From: Zobellia uliginosa
GTDB taxonomy: Bacteria; Bacteroidota; Bacteroidia; Flavobacteriales; Flavobacteriaceae
Direction of reading: 5' to 3'
NCBI RefSeq assembly: GCF_900156625.1
Contig: NZ_FTOB01000001.1
Coordinates: 744,001 to 808,000, forward strand
DNA: 64,000 nt
Shown here: positions 17,017 through 26,154 of the stretch, piece after piece
Numbering within the stretch: position 1 is the stretch's first letter
How the letters are laid out: each line of letters starts with the position of its first letter
Notes under the pieces: model-generated
What the model saw: only the letters and a program-made list of their open reading frames with translations
The model's database searches: none
What the model was told of the DNA's origin: nothing
Made by a program: the position numbers and the translations under genes

Positions 17017-17529
17017 TTATGCTGCTTTGATGCGTTCGTCGATCAGCTTCAAGGCAATACCGTCGCGGCCCATCAGTTCAAATAGGTCTAAGATGTCGCG
17101 TATGGATTTTTCTTCTTCCAATTGTTCGGTAACGAACCACTGCATAAAGTTTTCAACGCCAAAATCGCTATTCTTCCTAGCGGAGGCAACTATTCGGTTG
17201 ATCGATTTACTTACTTCTATTTCTTGGGTCAAGGCCGTTTCGAAAACTTCCTCCAAAGAAGAGAAATCATGGTTGATATTCGCTACTTCAGGTGAAATGG
17301 CATTTCCGCCACAATCGTTGACGAACTTGAAAATCTTCATCATATGCTCCCTTTCCTCGGCCGCTTGTTGGTACATAAAGTCCGCACTGCCTGTATAACC
17401 CCGTTGATCGCACCAAGAGGCCATGGCCAAATAAGAGGCAGATGCTTTTCCCTCCATTTGTATTTGGGCGTTAAGCATATCCATGCTTTCCACCTTTATA
17501 CTCATCTGTTGTCTCGCTATATCTTTCAT
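17017..17529 (-). CDS. Ferritin (non-heme iron storage)
   Basis: A 170-residue four-helix ferritin that oxidises and stores iron as a 24-mer cage. Ferroxidase-centre residues are visible in MEGKASASYLAMASWC (Glu on helix A), EEREHMMKIFKF (the ExxH of helix B), and further Glu on helix C (ALTQEIEVSK) and helix D (TEQLEEEKS). There is no heme-binding Met pattern of bacterioferritin that I can recognise. Transcription probably starts at the -7 box at 17566-17573. It is flanked by its own terminator, so it is probably monocistronic. Confidence 0.95.
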   Translation of the reverse strand: MKDIARQQMSIKVESMDMLNAQIQMEGKASASYLAMASWCDQRGYTGSADFMYQQAAEEREHMMKIFKFVNDCGGNAISPEVANINHDFSSLEEVFETALTQEIEVSKSINRIVASARKNSDFGVENFMQWFVTEQLEEEKSIRDILDLFELMGRDGIALKLIDERIKAA

Positions 17530-17565
17530 TGTCTTTTTCTTTATCTGTCTAACGTAAAGTTATCA

Positions 17566-17598
17566 CAAAAGTATGTACAGTGCTAGTGGGTTAACCAA
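17566..17598 (-). promoter_or_regulatory. Candidate ferritin promoter
   Basis: On the minus strand, TACTTTTG (17573-17566) fits TAnnTTTG exactly, and a TTG at 17598-17596 lies 22 bp upstream. The start codon is 37 bp downstream of the -7 box. Confidence 0.45.
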
Positions 17599-17636
17599 TT
17601 TATAACTGGTTTTAGACTGGTTAAAAATAGAAAGGT

Positions 17637-17963
17637 TTAAATTTTAGAGGTAAGGGAAGGTGTTTGGGCGGCAATACCGAGTACAAAAAAGACATCGCTA
17701 AGTAAGGCCTTAAGGTCGAGAATTTCCAAGGTGTTCAACACGAAAAGGTGTTCTCTGTTGCAAAGGGTCAGAATCTCTAGTCCATGGGGGTTGACCTCTT
17801 CGTCAAAGTGATGTTCAATGGTGATTCCCCACACTTTTTGACGTAGCGATAAGAGCTGGCAAAACGATAAACGCACCAACTTCTGACCGAGGTCTATATA
17901 AAAGCATCTCTCCTTGTCCGATTGGAAAAATGTATAGTATTGTGATGAATGAATGCGTTCCAT
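17637..17963 (-). CDS. Small protein of unknown function
   Basis: A cytoplasmic protein of about 108 residues starting at the Met of MERIHSSQYY; a Met three codons upstream is also possible. It has no signal peptide or membrane helix. Features are CxxC-free Cys residues, the run GQKLVRLSFCQLLSLRQKVWGI, and HGLEILTLCNREHLFVL, which read like a compact alpha/beta domain. It lies between the Lrp regulator and ferritin on the same strand, 40 bp after the Lrp stop. I do not recognise the family. Confidence 0.55.
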   Translation of the reverse strand: MERIHSSQYYTFFQSDKERCFYIDLGQKLVRLSFCQLLSLRQKVWGITIEHHFDEEVNPHGLEILTLCNREHLFVLNTLEILDLKALLSDVFFVLGIAAQTPSLTSKI

Positions 17964-18003
17964 TGAAGACAAAAATAATCCTTATTTAGATTTAATACAA
18001 ATA

Positions 18004-18474
18004 TTAGATCTGAATTTGTCGATCAATTTGCTGGGCCAAGGAAATAAAGGTTTCGGTACGCGATACCCCTTCTATTTGTTGAATTTCCTTGTTCAGTACG
18101 TGCATCAGGTGTTCGTTATCTTTACAGAGCACTTTTATAAGAATAGACCAGTTACCCGTGGTGTAGTGGCATTCGAGTACTTCGGGAATCTTTTCGAGTT
18201 GTTTTACCGCAACAGGGTTGCTCATGGCCTTGTCGAGATATATACCAATATAGGCCATGGTGGTGTAGCCCATGACCTTGGGGTTGATTATAAATTTTGA
18301 ACCGGCCAGTAATCCCGATGACTCTAATTTTCGAAGGCGTTGGTGAATCGCCGCCCCAGATATGCCAATGTTTCGGGCAATCTCCAGAATGGGCTTTCTC
18401 GCATCTTCCATCAAGTACCTTAGAATCTTTTTGTCGATACCGTCAATTTTTACTTTATCGTTACTTGGTTTCAT
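18004..18474 (-). CDS. Lrp/AsnC family transcriptional regulator
   Basis: A 156-residue regulator with an N-terminal winged helix-turn-helix (DGIDKKILRYLMEDARKPILEIARNIG... GAAIHQRLRKLESSGLL, residues about 12-60) and a C-terminal RAM (ligand-binding) domain that includes the motif LECHYTTGNWSILIKV. Such proteins bind amino acids and form octamers. It lies 96 bp downstream of a saccharopine-dehydrogenase-like gene on the same strand, which suggests by context a lysine-related effector. Confidence 0.93.
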   Translation of the reverse strand: MKPSNDKVKIDGIDKKILRYLMEDARKPILEIARNIGISGAAIHQRLRKLESSGLLAGSKFIINPKVMGYTTMAYIGIYLDKAMSNPVAVKQLEKIPEVLECHYTTGNWSILIKVLCKDNEHLMHVLNKEIQQIEGVSRTETFISLAQQIDRQIQI

Positions 18475-18570
18475 GGGTAGAGTTTCAATTTGATGGTAAA
18501 AGTAGCTATTATTGTTTTAATTTTATACTGATAGAAAATGCCGTTTTAGATGGAGTCTAAATGAGGGTGT

Positions 18571-19950
18571 CTAATCTTCATTGGACACGGAATCAGGATT
18601 ATAGCCTAGGTATGGCACTTTGTATTCCTTAAAATAGATCCCATACGATTTGAGTTCTTCTAGTATGGGTTCGTATACTTCTTTTTTGATGGGTATTTGC
18701 ACGCCGGGGCTACTTATCTTTTTATTCAGGATGGCCAAGGTGGCAATGGCTACGGGTAGTCCTACCGTCTTGGCCATGGCCGTATGGGTGCGGTTCTCAC
18801 CAATGACGACCATATTGGCATCGATTTGGTATTTGTGGCCTTGTAGTTCGTAACCTATTTTGTGGTACATAACGATCATGTCCTTATCATCGTCGTTGAG
18901 GTTCCAGCTTTTTTCTAGTATGTATTGAAGAATTTGGGCCGGACTGGCATGTTTTAAAGGAATGGATTTTTGGTCGTTTAAAAGGTCGAGCTCCAAGAGC
19001 TTTTCCCACATAATGTCGTCTTGATCGATTTTAAGGTAGTGCCTAAGTTTTAGTTCTACAGAATCTGTTGGGGAATACGGTAGAAATAGGTTGGTAAACT
19101 CGCGGTAAGACATGTTTTCGGAGTTCTCAATGGTATAACTATCGTCGGTCATGCCCAGTTGCACGAACATGTTCCAGGCTTTTGAAAATCCCACTCGGCG
19201 CATCGTACCCCGATAGAGGGTGAGTACATCTTGAAGACCATAGGCTTCCCTGTAATTTAAGGAGTTGCGATTGGCGTAGCCTTCAAAACGGCCATAGCCT
19301 TCGATGTCGAAAAATTCGGTGCGACGAAACAGTTTATGGTAGGGAAGATATTTGTAGGTGCCTTCCTGAATAAACTTTGCCGCGCCACCTTGACCTGCAA
19401 GGACGACGTTTCGTGGATTCCAGGTGAACTTGTAATTCCATAGGTTGTCGTCACTTTCAGGGGCGACCAATCCCCCACAAAACGACTCAAAAAGCAATAT
19501 TTTTCCACCTTGGTGCCTTATTCTGTCAATAATCTGCATGGCGCTCATGTGGTCGATACCGGGATCGAGGCCTATTTCGTTCATAAATACCAGTCCCTTC
19601 TTCTTTACCTCTGCCTCCAAGTCCTTTAGGCTATCGCTTACATAGGAAGCCGTAACCAAGTGCTTGTTCAGCGCCAAACAATCAACGGCAACCTTACTGT
19701 GCAAGAATGCGGGAAGCATAGAGACCACAATGTCGCTTTCGCCTATGGCTTTTTTTCTTGCGGCTTCGTTCTGTATGTCGAGTTGAATTACCGTACAGTT
19801 TTTATGGTCTTTGACGGTTTTGGAAATGGACTCTGGATTGAGGTCGCCAATGGTAAGGTAAAGTTGCTCTTCATTCGATTTTTCGAGAAAATAGTCCAGA
19901 AGATAGGAGGTAGATTTACCTGCTCCGATAACAAGTATATTTCGCGACAT
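18571..19950 (-). CDS. Saccharopine dehydrogenase family protein
   Basis: A 459-residue protein with an N-terminal Rossmann fold (ILVIGAGKSTSYLLDYFL, residues about 4-21) and a large C-terminal domain typical of saccharopine reductase-like enzymes (MNEIGLDPGIDHMSA, then GGLVAPESDDNLWNYKFTWNPRNV). In lysine breakdown this type of enzyme converts saccharopine to glutamate and aminoadipate semialdehyde, or the reverse. The lysine-ketoglutarate reductase domain of the bifunctional enzyme is not present. Its upstream neighbour is divergent (DUF423); the Lrp gene follows it. Confidence 0.85.
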   Translation of the reverse strand: MSRNILVIGAGKSTSYLLDYFLEKSNEEQLYLTIGDLNPESISKTVKDHKNCTVIQLDIQNEAARKKAIGESDIVVSMLPAFLHSKVAVDCLALNKHLVTASYVSDSLKDLEAEVKKKGLVFMNEIGLDPGIDHMSAMQIIDRIRHQGGKILLFESFCGGLVAPESDDNLWNYKFTWNPRNVVLAGQGGAAKFIQEGTYKYLPYHKLFRRTEFFDIEGYGRFEGYANRNSLNYREAYGLQDVLTLYRGTMRRVGFSKAWNMFVQLGMTDDSYTIENSENMSYREFTNLFLPYSPTDSVELKLRHYLKIDQDDIMWEKLLELDLLNDQKSIPLKHASPAQILQYILEKSWNLNDDDKDMIVMYHKIGYELQGHKYQIDANMVVIGENRTHTAMAKTVGLPVAIATLAILNKKISSPGVQIPIKKEVYEPILEELKSYGIYFKEYKVPYLGYNPDSVSNED

Positions 19951-20031
19951 TTAGTTTTGTACTTTTAATTGGTGTAACGAGAGACTAAGGTAGTGATTGT
20001 TATATTTATAAAAAAATACATCGTATAAGTT

Positions 20032-20418
20032 ATGAACAAAACAATATTTCTAACTGGAATCGTCTTAGGGGCTATGGCTGTCATTTTGGGTGCTTTTGGT
20101 GCTCATGGCTTGGAAAAATTAGTGGATGCCGATGCGATTCAAACTTTTGAGACCGGGGTAAGATACCAAATGTACCATGCCTTGCTTTTGTTGGTTTTGG
20201 GTAATATAAAAGCATTGCCCGAAGCTAGTAAAAAGTTGATTTTTTATTTTGTGTTAGCGGGAATTTTTTGTTTTTCTTTCTCTATTTACCTGTTGGCGAT
20301 GAACAGTCTGACCGATTTTGATTTTCGGGTAATCGGTCTGGTAACCCCATTGGGCGGCACCTTGCTTATTATAGGTTGGGGCCTATTTGGATATCGGGTT
20401 TATAAATATTTAAACTAA
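20032..20418 (+). CDS. DUF423 (YgdD/YwdK) membrane protein
   Basis: A 128-residue inner-membrane protein with four hydrophobic helices (about residues 5-25, 45-60, 68-88 and 98-120). The N-terminal GAFGAHGLEK and GVRYQMYHAL motifs are diagnostic of DUF423, a widespread family without a proven function. A TATATTTA box at 20001-20008 may drive it. It is divergent from the saccharopine-dehydrogenase-like gene. Confidence 0.88.
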   Translation: MNKTIFLTGIVLGAMAVILGAFGAHGLEKLVDADAIQTFETGVRYQMYHALLLLVLGNIKALPEASKKLIFYFVLAGIFCFSFSIYLLAMNSLTDFDFRVIGLVTPLGGTLLIIGWGLFGYRVYKYLN

Positions 20419-20503
20419 TAAATTCTCATTTTTAGGTATATAAAGTTATTATTTTGATAATTTTATACCCTAAAACGAACTCTGAATTAACAATTCACAA
20501 AAA

Positions 20504-22102
20504 ATGAGAAAATCTATTTCTTTAAAATCGTACGGTATCACGCACGATAATCTGCATTATCAGCTGTCTCCTTTCGAGCTGCACGCCATTGCTCTTGAGA
20601 AGAAGATGGGAAAGGAGGCCTCTTCTGGGGCCTTGGCGGTAAATACCGGGGAGTTTACCGGTAGGTCACCTAAGGATCGGTTTATCGTAAAAGATAAGAT
20701 CACCGAAAAAAAAGTATGGTGGGGAGATATCAACCTTCCCTTTGAGCCCTCTAAGTTCGATGCGCTTTATGACAAGGTAATTGCCTATCTGAACGAAAGG
20801 GAGTTGTACGTGCGCGATTGTTATGCCTGTGCCGATCCCAATTATCGAATGGATATTAGGGTTATCAATGAGCACCCTTGGGCGAATCAATTTGCCTATA
20901 ATATGTTCATCAGGCCTACGGAGGAGGAATTGCGAAATTTTGACCCGGAGTGGACGGTAATAAATGCCCCAGACTTTAAGGCCGATGCCGAAATAGATGG
21001 AACGCGACAACACAATTTTGCGATTTTGAACTTTACCCGAAAAATTGTGCTTATCGGGGGTACGGGTTATACCGGCGAAATAAAAAAAGGGATTTTCTCT
21101 GCGCTGAACTTTATACTTCCTGTGGAGAAGAAAACCTTGCCGATGCACTGCTCCGCTAATGTGGGCAAAGATGGCGATACGGCTATATTCTTTGGGCTTT
21201 CTGGTACGGGAAAAACAACTTTGTCTACCGATGCGTCACGAAAACTTATCGGTGACGATGAGCACGGTTGGAACAATGAAAATGCCGTTTTTAATTTTGA
21301 GGGCGGTTGCTATGCCAAGGTCATCAACCTTTCGCAAGAGAACGAGCCTGAAATCTTTGGTGCCATAAAGAAAGGTGCAATTCTCGAAAATGTGGTGATG
21401 GATGAGGCCGGTAATGTCGATTTTGCCGATACTTCCATAACACAAAATACAAGGGTGAGCTATCCTATCTACCATATTGAGAATGTGCAACGACCTTCCA
21501 TGGGTAAGAATCCCAAGAATATATTCTTCCTTACGGCCGATGCGTTTGGCGTATTGCCTCCCATATCGAAATTGACCCCTAGTCAAGCGGCCTATCATTT
21601 TATTTCGGGCTATACGGCCAAGGTTGCGGGCACCGAAGCAGGGGTAGTCGAGCCTGTTCCTTCTTTTTCAGCTTGTTTCGGAGCGCCGTTTATGCCCTTG
21701 CATCCGGCCAAATACGCCGAAATGCTAAGTGCGAAAATGAAAGAGGCCGGAGTGAACGTTTGGTTGGTCAATACGGGTTGGACAGGAGGTCCTTACGGAG
21801 TAGGTACGCGTATGAAGCTAAAGTATACCCGGGCAATGATCAATGCCGTGCTCAATGGTGACTTGGGGCTGTATACCTATGATGACTACCATATCCATTC
21901 GGTGTTTGGTGTTGCACAGCCTAGGGAATGCCCAGGAGTGCCTACCAGTGTGTTGAGCCCGCGTACGACATGGAACGATGACGAAGCTTATTATACTACG
22001 GCCTTTAAGTTGACGAATGCCTTTAGGGAAAACTTTAAAAAGTTTGAATCTTATGCCAGCGAGGAAATCCGAAGGGGTGGACCGCAGCGCTATGGGTTTT
22101 AA
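20504..22102 (+). CDS. pckA: Phosphoenolpyruvate carboxykinase (ATP)
   Basis: A 532-residue enzyme that converts oxaloacetate and ATP to phosphoenolpyruvate, the entry point of gluconeogenesis. The kinase P-loop is GLSGTGKTTLS (about residues 231-241), followed by GDDEHGWN (metal/nucleotide site), and the signature NTGEFTGRSPKDRFIV lies near the N-terminus. The ATP-dependent form is recognised by overall similarity and length (530-540 residues, against about 600 for GTP enzymes). A strong terminator follows at 22135-22161. Confidence 0.97.
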   Translation: MRKSISLKSYGITHDNLHYQLSPFELHAIALEKKMGKEASSGALAVNTGEFTGRSPKDRFIVKDKITEKKVWWGDINLPFEPSKFDALYDKVIAYLNERELYVRDCYACADPNYRMDIRVINEHPWANQFAYNMFIRPTEEELRNFDPEWTVINAPDFKADAEIDGTRQHNFAILNFTRKIVLIGGTGYTGEIKKGIFSALNFILPVEKKTLPMHCSANVGKDGDTAIFFGLSGTGKTTLSTDASRKLIGDDEHGWNNENAVFNFEGGCYAKVINLSQENEPEIFGAIKKGAILENVVMDEAGNVDFADTSITQNTRVSYPIYHIENVQRPSMGKNPKNIFFLTADAFGVLPPISKLTPSQAAYHFISGYTAKVAGTEAGVVEPVPSFSACFGAPFMPLHPAKYAEMLSAKMKEAGVNVWLVNTGWTGGPYGVGTRMKLKYTRAMINAVLNGDLGLYTYDDYHIHSVFGVAQPRECPGVPTSVLSPRTTWNDDEAYYTTAFKLTNAFRENFKKFESYASEEIRRGGPQRYGF

Positions 22103-22134
22103 ATATTGACCGAAAAGGCTGGAAATATAGAAAG

Positions 22135-22161
22135 CCCCCTGTTCACGAACAGGGGGTTTTT
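22135..22161. terminator. Terminator between pckA and the hemD-like gene
   Basis: A 10-bp G/C-rich stem (CCCCCTGTTC with GAACAGGGGG), a short loop and a T run. It lies between convergent genes, but the T run is clearest for pckA. Confidence 0.85.
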
Positions 22162-22184
22162 ATGTGTCGTTGAATCAAGAAATC

Positions 22185-22931
22185 TTATTTCTTGTTTACC
22201 GTAGTGATGTACTTTTGAAGGGCCATGGTCATAGACGGAGTTTCAGGCGTTGGAGCCTTGATGTCTATACGTAGGCCGGCTTCGGTAGCGGCATTTATGG
22301 TCGAGTTGCCGAATACGGCAATGCGCGTATCGTTTTGCTCAAAATCGGGGAAATTCTGTAGCAAGGATTCAATGCCCGATGGGCTAAAGAATACCAAGAT
22401 ATCATAGTATACATCGCGAAGGTCCGATAGGTCGCTTATCACGGTCTTGTAAAAAATACCACGCTTCCATTCAATGTCCAATCCGTCCAAAATTTCTGGA
22501 ATGATGGGTTTTAGGGCATCGGAGGAAGGTAAAAGGAATTTTTCGCCCTTGTACTTTTTGAACAAAGGAACCAAATCGGCAAAATTGCGCTTGCCGACGT
22601 AGATTTTACGCTTCCGGTATACTACGTATTTTTGTAAATAGTACGCTACGGCTTCCGACTGGCAAAAATACTTCATAGAGTCGGGTACCTTAAAGCGCAT
22701 TTCTTCGGCAATGCGGAAGAAATGGTCAACGGCGTTGCGGCTGGTCAAGATGATAGCCGTATAGTTTTTGAGATCTATTTTTTGCTGGCGCACATCTTTA
22801 GCGTCCACACCCTCAACATGAATAAAAGGCCTAAAGTCTACTTTGACTTTTTCCTTGTCAATCAGTTTCGAATACGGTGAGTTTTCCATCTTCGGTTCTG
22901 GTTGCGAGACCAAAATCGTCTTTACTTTCAT
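22185..22931 (-). CDS. hemD: Uroporphyrinogen-III synthase-like protein
   Basis: A 248-residue protein with the two-lobed uroporphyrinogen-III synthase outline: KTILVSQPEP at the start, AIILTSRNAVDHFF (about residues 57-70), DILVFFSPSGIESLL (about 172-186) and IAVFGNSTINAATEAGL (about 202-218). True HemD cyclises hydroxymethylbilane to uroporphyrinogen III. Sequence conservation in this enzyme is weak, so the call rests mainly on these fragments. The gene sits outside any heme operon, directly after a DUF4271 membrane protein, so a second function cannot be excluded. Confidence 0.8.
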   Translation of the reverse strand: MKVKTILVSQPEPKMENSPYSKLIDKEKVKVDFRPFIHVEGVDAKDVRQQKIDLKNYTAIILTSRNAVDHFFRIAEEMRFKVPDSMKYFCQSEAVAYYLQKYVVYRKRKIYVGKRNFADLVPLFKKYKGEKFLLPSSDALKPIIPEILDGLDIEWKRGIFYKTVISDLSDLRDVYYDILVFFSPSGIESLLQNFPDFEQNDTRIAVFGNSTINAATEAGLRIDIKAPTPETPSMTMALQKYITTVNKK

Positions 22932-22937
22932 ATAAAC

Positions 22938-23594
22938 CTATTGTTTAAGATAACTGCCAATGATAACAAATGGGGAAATTTCGAGAGCGCAAAGGTACAA
23001 AATAAAATAGAAAAAGTAGTTGGTGATGAATTTTTGATGATTCCTTAATACTGTAACCCACCCGATTACATTGATTAAGAGAACCAACAATATGGCGACA
23101 TACACCACAATTTTCGAGCCCTGCGCAACGTAGGCCAATATAACGTTGGCCAAAAACATGATAATACCACTATAATTTAGGTACGATAATTTTTTAAAAA
23201 TAAGTTCACCTATGGTCTTTATGGAGCCAAAAATGAAGCCGTTTCCTAGCTGTAAGATGATTTTTACGACAATAAAGCCTAAAAGACACGCTAAAATAAT
23301 GGGATACATAAATGGGTAAACGTCGTCGGTGCCTTCCCTTAAAATCTGTCTGGCCAAGAAAATGAACAAGGCAAAGTTGATGACCTGAAAAATGGTGAAA
23401 AAGATATGAAACCAGTTCATCAGTTTTTCTTTTTTGCTGTACATGAAAATGTACTTGTTGTTGAAGGGCAGTATAATAAAATTCAAGAACCGACTATAGA
23501 ACAAACCCTTGGCCAAGACTAAGAATAAGATACTGCCGATAAGTATTATCGTAATCCAGTCGGCTGTTCCCGCGGTGCGTAGTATCGGTTCCAT
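22938..23594 (-). CDS. DUF4271 membrane protein
   Basis: A 218-residue inner-membrane protein with about six hydrophobic helices. The pattern AKGLFYSRFLNFIILPFNNKYI followed by LMNWFHIFFTIFQVINFAL matches DUF4271, a family restricted to Bacteroidota. It starts right after the stop of the glycosyltransferase gene (no gap) and ends 6 bp before the hemD-like start, so the three genes form a tightly packed operon. Function unknown. Confidence 0.82.
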   Translation of the reverse strand: MEPILRTAGTADWITIILIGSILFLVLAKGLFYSRFLNFIILPFNNKYIFMYSKKEKLMNWFHIFFTIFQVINFALFIFLARQILREGTDDVYPFMYPIILACLLGFIVVKIILQLGNGFIFGSIKTIGELIFKKLSYLNYSGIIMFLANVILAYVAQGSKIVVYVAILLVLLINVIGWVTVLRNHQKFITNYFFYFILYLCALEISPFVIIGSYLKQ

Positions 23595-25262
23595 TTATTT
23601 GATTTTGGTGTTTTTTCCGTTGATGCCGTAATTCATTCCGTTATCCATAATACCTATTCTAACGTATTTTGGATCTTTTAATTTTTTCGGCTTTGGAAAT
23701 TTAAAGGTGTAGGTGATCGTATCCTTTGCCCCGATACTCGTTAGGTTGGGGTCATTGAGTTTTGGGCTAATAGGCAAGCGGTCTATAACAATCTTAAAAT
23801 CGGTCATATACGCTACATTAAAACGGAGCTTGCCCAGGTCGATATCAAAATCGTAGGGATTGTACAGTTGAAAGGTCTGTTCTTTTTCAAGGTTGAAATC
23901 GATTGGACCATCGAGCAAGGTTTTTAGCTTCCTGAACGATTCAAAGTTGTCGATGTATTTACCGTAGATTTTACTGCCATTACTTTTTGTGAAAGTAAGG
24001 TCGGCATTCGAGGCACGACCAGAAAGGTAAAGTACTTTTTGGTGTTGTACCTTCGATTCGGAATCGTCTATGGAATATTGGTTTCGGCGATAACTTTCGT
24101 TGTTGAGCGAATAGGTAGTATTGCCCGAATAAAAAGCGAACATAGGGGCTTTTCTGTAAGAGTTTTCAAAGACCAAGGGCATGTCGCCTACGGCTGCCCG
24201 TACGTCTTCGGCCAAGGCTATGTTCCCATGGGTTTCATAATAAATGGGCGACATGGGTTCGTATACCAGTCCTACCCTAAGGTATAAGATCAGGGCGATG
24301 TTTGTCAGCCCCATTCTGTAGATCCATTTTTTCGCCACCTCGTTTTCCATCATAAAACGGAATACGATTATGACAAGCGGAATGGATACAACAATGATCC
24401 ATTGGGTCTGTATTCTTCGGTTAAAGCTTGAGATAAAGAAGAAAATAAGTACCCCGTAAACGAGAAACAACAGGGCCCTTGTAAATTTGTCGTTGGCCTT
24501 GGTCTTAAAAAGGGCCCAATACACCCATGGAAAGGTGAGGCCGAAGAGCGCCAGTAAGTTTACAAAATAGCCGAGGGTGTATTTGTTGAAATTATAAGGG
24601 TCGTTAGGACGGTCGAAAAGATGGTAGTTAATGGTAACGAACTCATTTTCGTAAAGCCAAATGAAATGGGGGGTATAGCATAATAGGGCTATGAAGACCG
24701 AGAGCCACGCATATTTGTTGAAGACCAGTTTCAGGTTAGACAACAGAATAAAGATGATGACCAAGGCGGCATGGTATTTACTGTACATCAAGCCGGCCAT
24801 GGCAATACCCATAGCAATGCCCCATAATAGCCCGGGCTTTTCCAGGAATTTTTTATAGAGGTAGAGCAAGAGTGCCGTAAAGAACAACAATGGGGTGTCG
24901 GGCAGTGTAAAAAAACCATAGGCGTTCAAAAGCGTCATCGAGTAGACAAGTACAAAGTAATGCACTACGTATTGGTTTTTTTTCGGGTGGTCTATGGTGT
25001 TCCATAAAATCAGTAATGTGGCGGTAGACAGTACGCAACTCATAAAACGAACCCCAAGCTCGCCATCAAAGAAAAAACTACTGATCTTAATGAGCAGGGC
25101 CACTAGGGGTGGGTGGTCAAAATAGCCCCAAGACATCTTTTTTGCGAAATGCCAATAATAGGCCTCGTCAAAAATGAGCGGTGTAAAATACGACTGAAGC
25201 AGGTTGATCAGAAAACCAATTCCTAGTATGATTAAAAATATTCGGGGTAGTTTAGTCTTCAT
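23595..25262 (-). CDS. GT39/ArnT-type membrane glycosyltransferase
   Basis: A 555-residue integral membrane protein with about ten helices and the loop FTPLIFDEAYYWHFAKKMSWGYFDHPP near the N-terminus, whose DEAYY acidic pair is the catalytic feature of the PMT/ArnT (GT39/GT83) superfamily. These enzymes move sugars from polyprenyl phosphate carriers to lipids, proteins or polysaccharides outside the cytoplasmic membrane. A Met 32 codons further upstream exists, but the promoter box at 25314-25321 lies inside that extension and the transmembrane start fits MKTKLPRIF, so I start at 25262. The polyprenyl-phosphate sugar synthase (GT2) is divergent next door. Confidence 0.88.
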   Translation of the reverse strand: MKTKLPRIFLIILGIGFLINLLQSYFTPLIFDEAYYWHFAKKMSWGYFDHPPLVALLIKISSFFFDGELGVRFMSCVLSTATLLILWNTIDHPKKNQYVVHYFVLVYSMTLLNAYGFFTLPDTPLLFFTALLLYLYKKFLEKPGLLWGIAMGIAMAGLMYSKYHAALVIIFILLSNLKLVFNKYAWLSVFIALLCYTPHFIWLYENEFVTINYHLFDRPNDPYNFNKYTLGYFVNLLALFGLTFPWVYWALFKTKANDKFTRALLFLVYGVLIFFFISSFNRRIQTQWIIVVSIPLVIIVFRFMMENEVAKKWIYRMGLTNIALILYLRVGLVYEPMSPIYYETHGNIALAEDVRAAVGDMPLVFENSYRKAPMFAFYSGNTTYSLNNESYRRNQYSIDDSESKVQHQKVLYLSGRASNADLTFTKSNGSKIYGKYIDNFESFRKLKTLLDGPIDFNLEKEQTFQLYNPYDFDIDLGKLRFNVAYMTDFKIVIDRLPISPKLNDPNLTSIGAKDTITYTFKFPKPKKLKDPKYVRIGIMDNGMNYGINGKNTKIK

Positions 25263-25313
25263 TCTTGGTCGGGATCTCGGGTTTAGGCTTGGCCTGTCAC
25301 AATTAACAACGCT

Positions 25314-25321
25314 CAAAATTA
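25314..25321 (-). promoter_or_regulatory. Candidate -7 box for the GT39/DUF4271/hemD-like operon
   Basis: On the minus strand this reads TAATTTTG, fitting TAnnTTTG, 51 bp before the start chosen at 25262. It supports that start over the upstream Met at 25358. Confidence 0.5.
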
Positions 25322-25397
25322 CGAATTCTGATAGATAGCCAACCTTTAAAAATATCACAATTCGATAGTTGTCATTTTTCGGTGACTTTTAAAATGC

Positions 25398-25405
25398 TAT
25401 TTTTG
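25398..25405 (+). promoter_or_regulatory. Candidate -7 box for the GT2/pyrC operon
   Basis: TATTTTTG fits TAnnTTTG, 19 bp before the GTG start at 25425. Confidence 0.5.
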
Positions 25406-25424
25406 TCAAAACTCAATCGTATCC

Positions 25425-26153
25425 GTGTCAGACAGTCTAGTTATAATCCCCACCTACAATGAGATAGAGAATATTGAAGCTATAATTCGGGCTGTCTTTG
25501 TTCTCAATAAGAAATTTCATGTTTTGATAGTTGATGACAACTCTCCCGACGGGACATCTGCAAAGGTAGAGGAGTTACAGCACGAATTTCCGGAACAACT
25601 CTTCCTAGAAGTGCGTAAAGAGAAATCGGGTTTGGGTACGGCCTATATTCATGGGTTCAAATGGGCCATTGAAAGAAAATACGATTATATTTTTGAGATG
25701 GATGCCGATTTTTCACACAATCCCGAAGACCTACCAAGGTTGTACAGGGCTTGTGCCAATGGGGCCGATGTGGTGGTAGGTTCCCGGTATAAAAAAGGAG
25801 TGAACGTAGTCGATTGGCCGCTTCAGCGTGTGTTGCTGTCCTATGGAGCTTCATTTTATGTAAAGATGATTACCGGAATGCGCATACATGATCCTACGGC
25901 AGGTTTTGTGGTCTATAGGCGTCATGTCTTGGAAAATATCAATTTAGATTCCGTTCGCTTTGTAGGTTATGCTTTTCAGATAGAAATGAAATTCAGGGCC
26001 TATTTAAAGAATTATAAGATAGAAGAGGTCTCTATTATTTTTAGGGATAGGGTCAGGGGTAAATCAAAAATGTCGGGCTCTATTATAAAAGAGGCCATCT
26101 TTGGTGTTTTCATGATGAAAATACGGAGCATGTTTCAAAAATCCAGGTTTTAG
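25425..26153 (+). CDS. Polyprenol-phosphate mannose synthase-like GT2
   Basis: A 242-residue soluble glycosyltransferase of family 2, dolichol-phosphate mannose synthase (DPM1) type. Motifs are LVIIPTYNEIENIEAII (residues about 5-21), VDDNSPDGTS (about 38-47), EMDADFSHNPEDL with the DxD (about 90-102), and the C-terminal FRDRVRGKSKMS that marks this subgroup. It charges polyprenyl phosphate with a sugar, which fits the divergent GT39 transferase that would use it. The start is GTG at 25425. pyrC begins 1 bp after its stop. Confidence 0.93.
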   Translation: MSDSLVIIPTYNEIENIEAIIRAVFVLNKKFHVLIVDDNSPDGTSAKVEELQHEFPEQLFLEVRKEKSGLGTAYIHGFKWAIERKYDYIFEMDADFSHNPEDLPRLYRACANGADVVVGSRYKKGVNVVDWPLQRVLLSYGASFYVKMITGMRIHDPTAGFVVYRRHVLENINLDSVRFVGYAFQIEMKFRAYLKNYKIEEVSIIFRDRVRGKSKMSGSIIKEAIFGVFMMKIRSMFQKSRF

Positions 26154-26154
26154 T

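Noticed and set aside
25263-25358. N-terminal extension of the GT39 gene
   Set aside because: The 32 added residues are not hydrophobic in the family pattern and the promoter box lies inside the extension.
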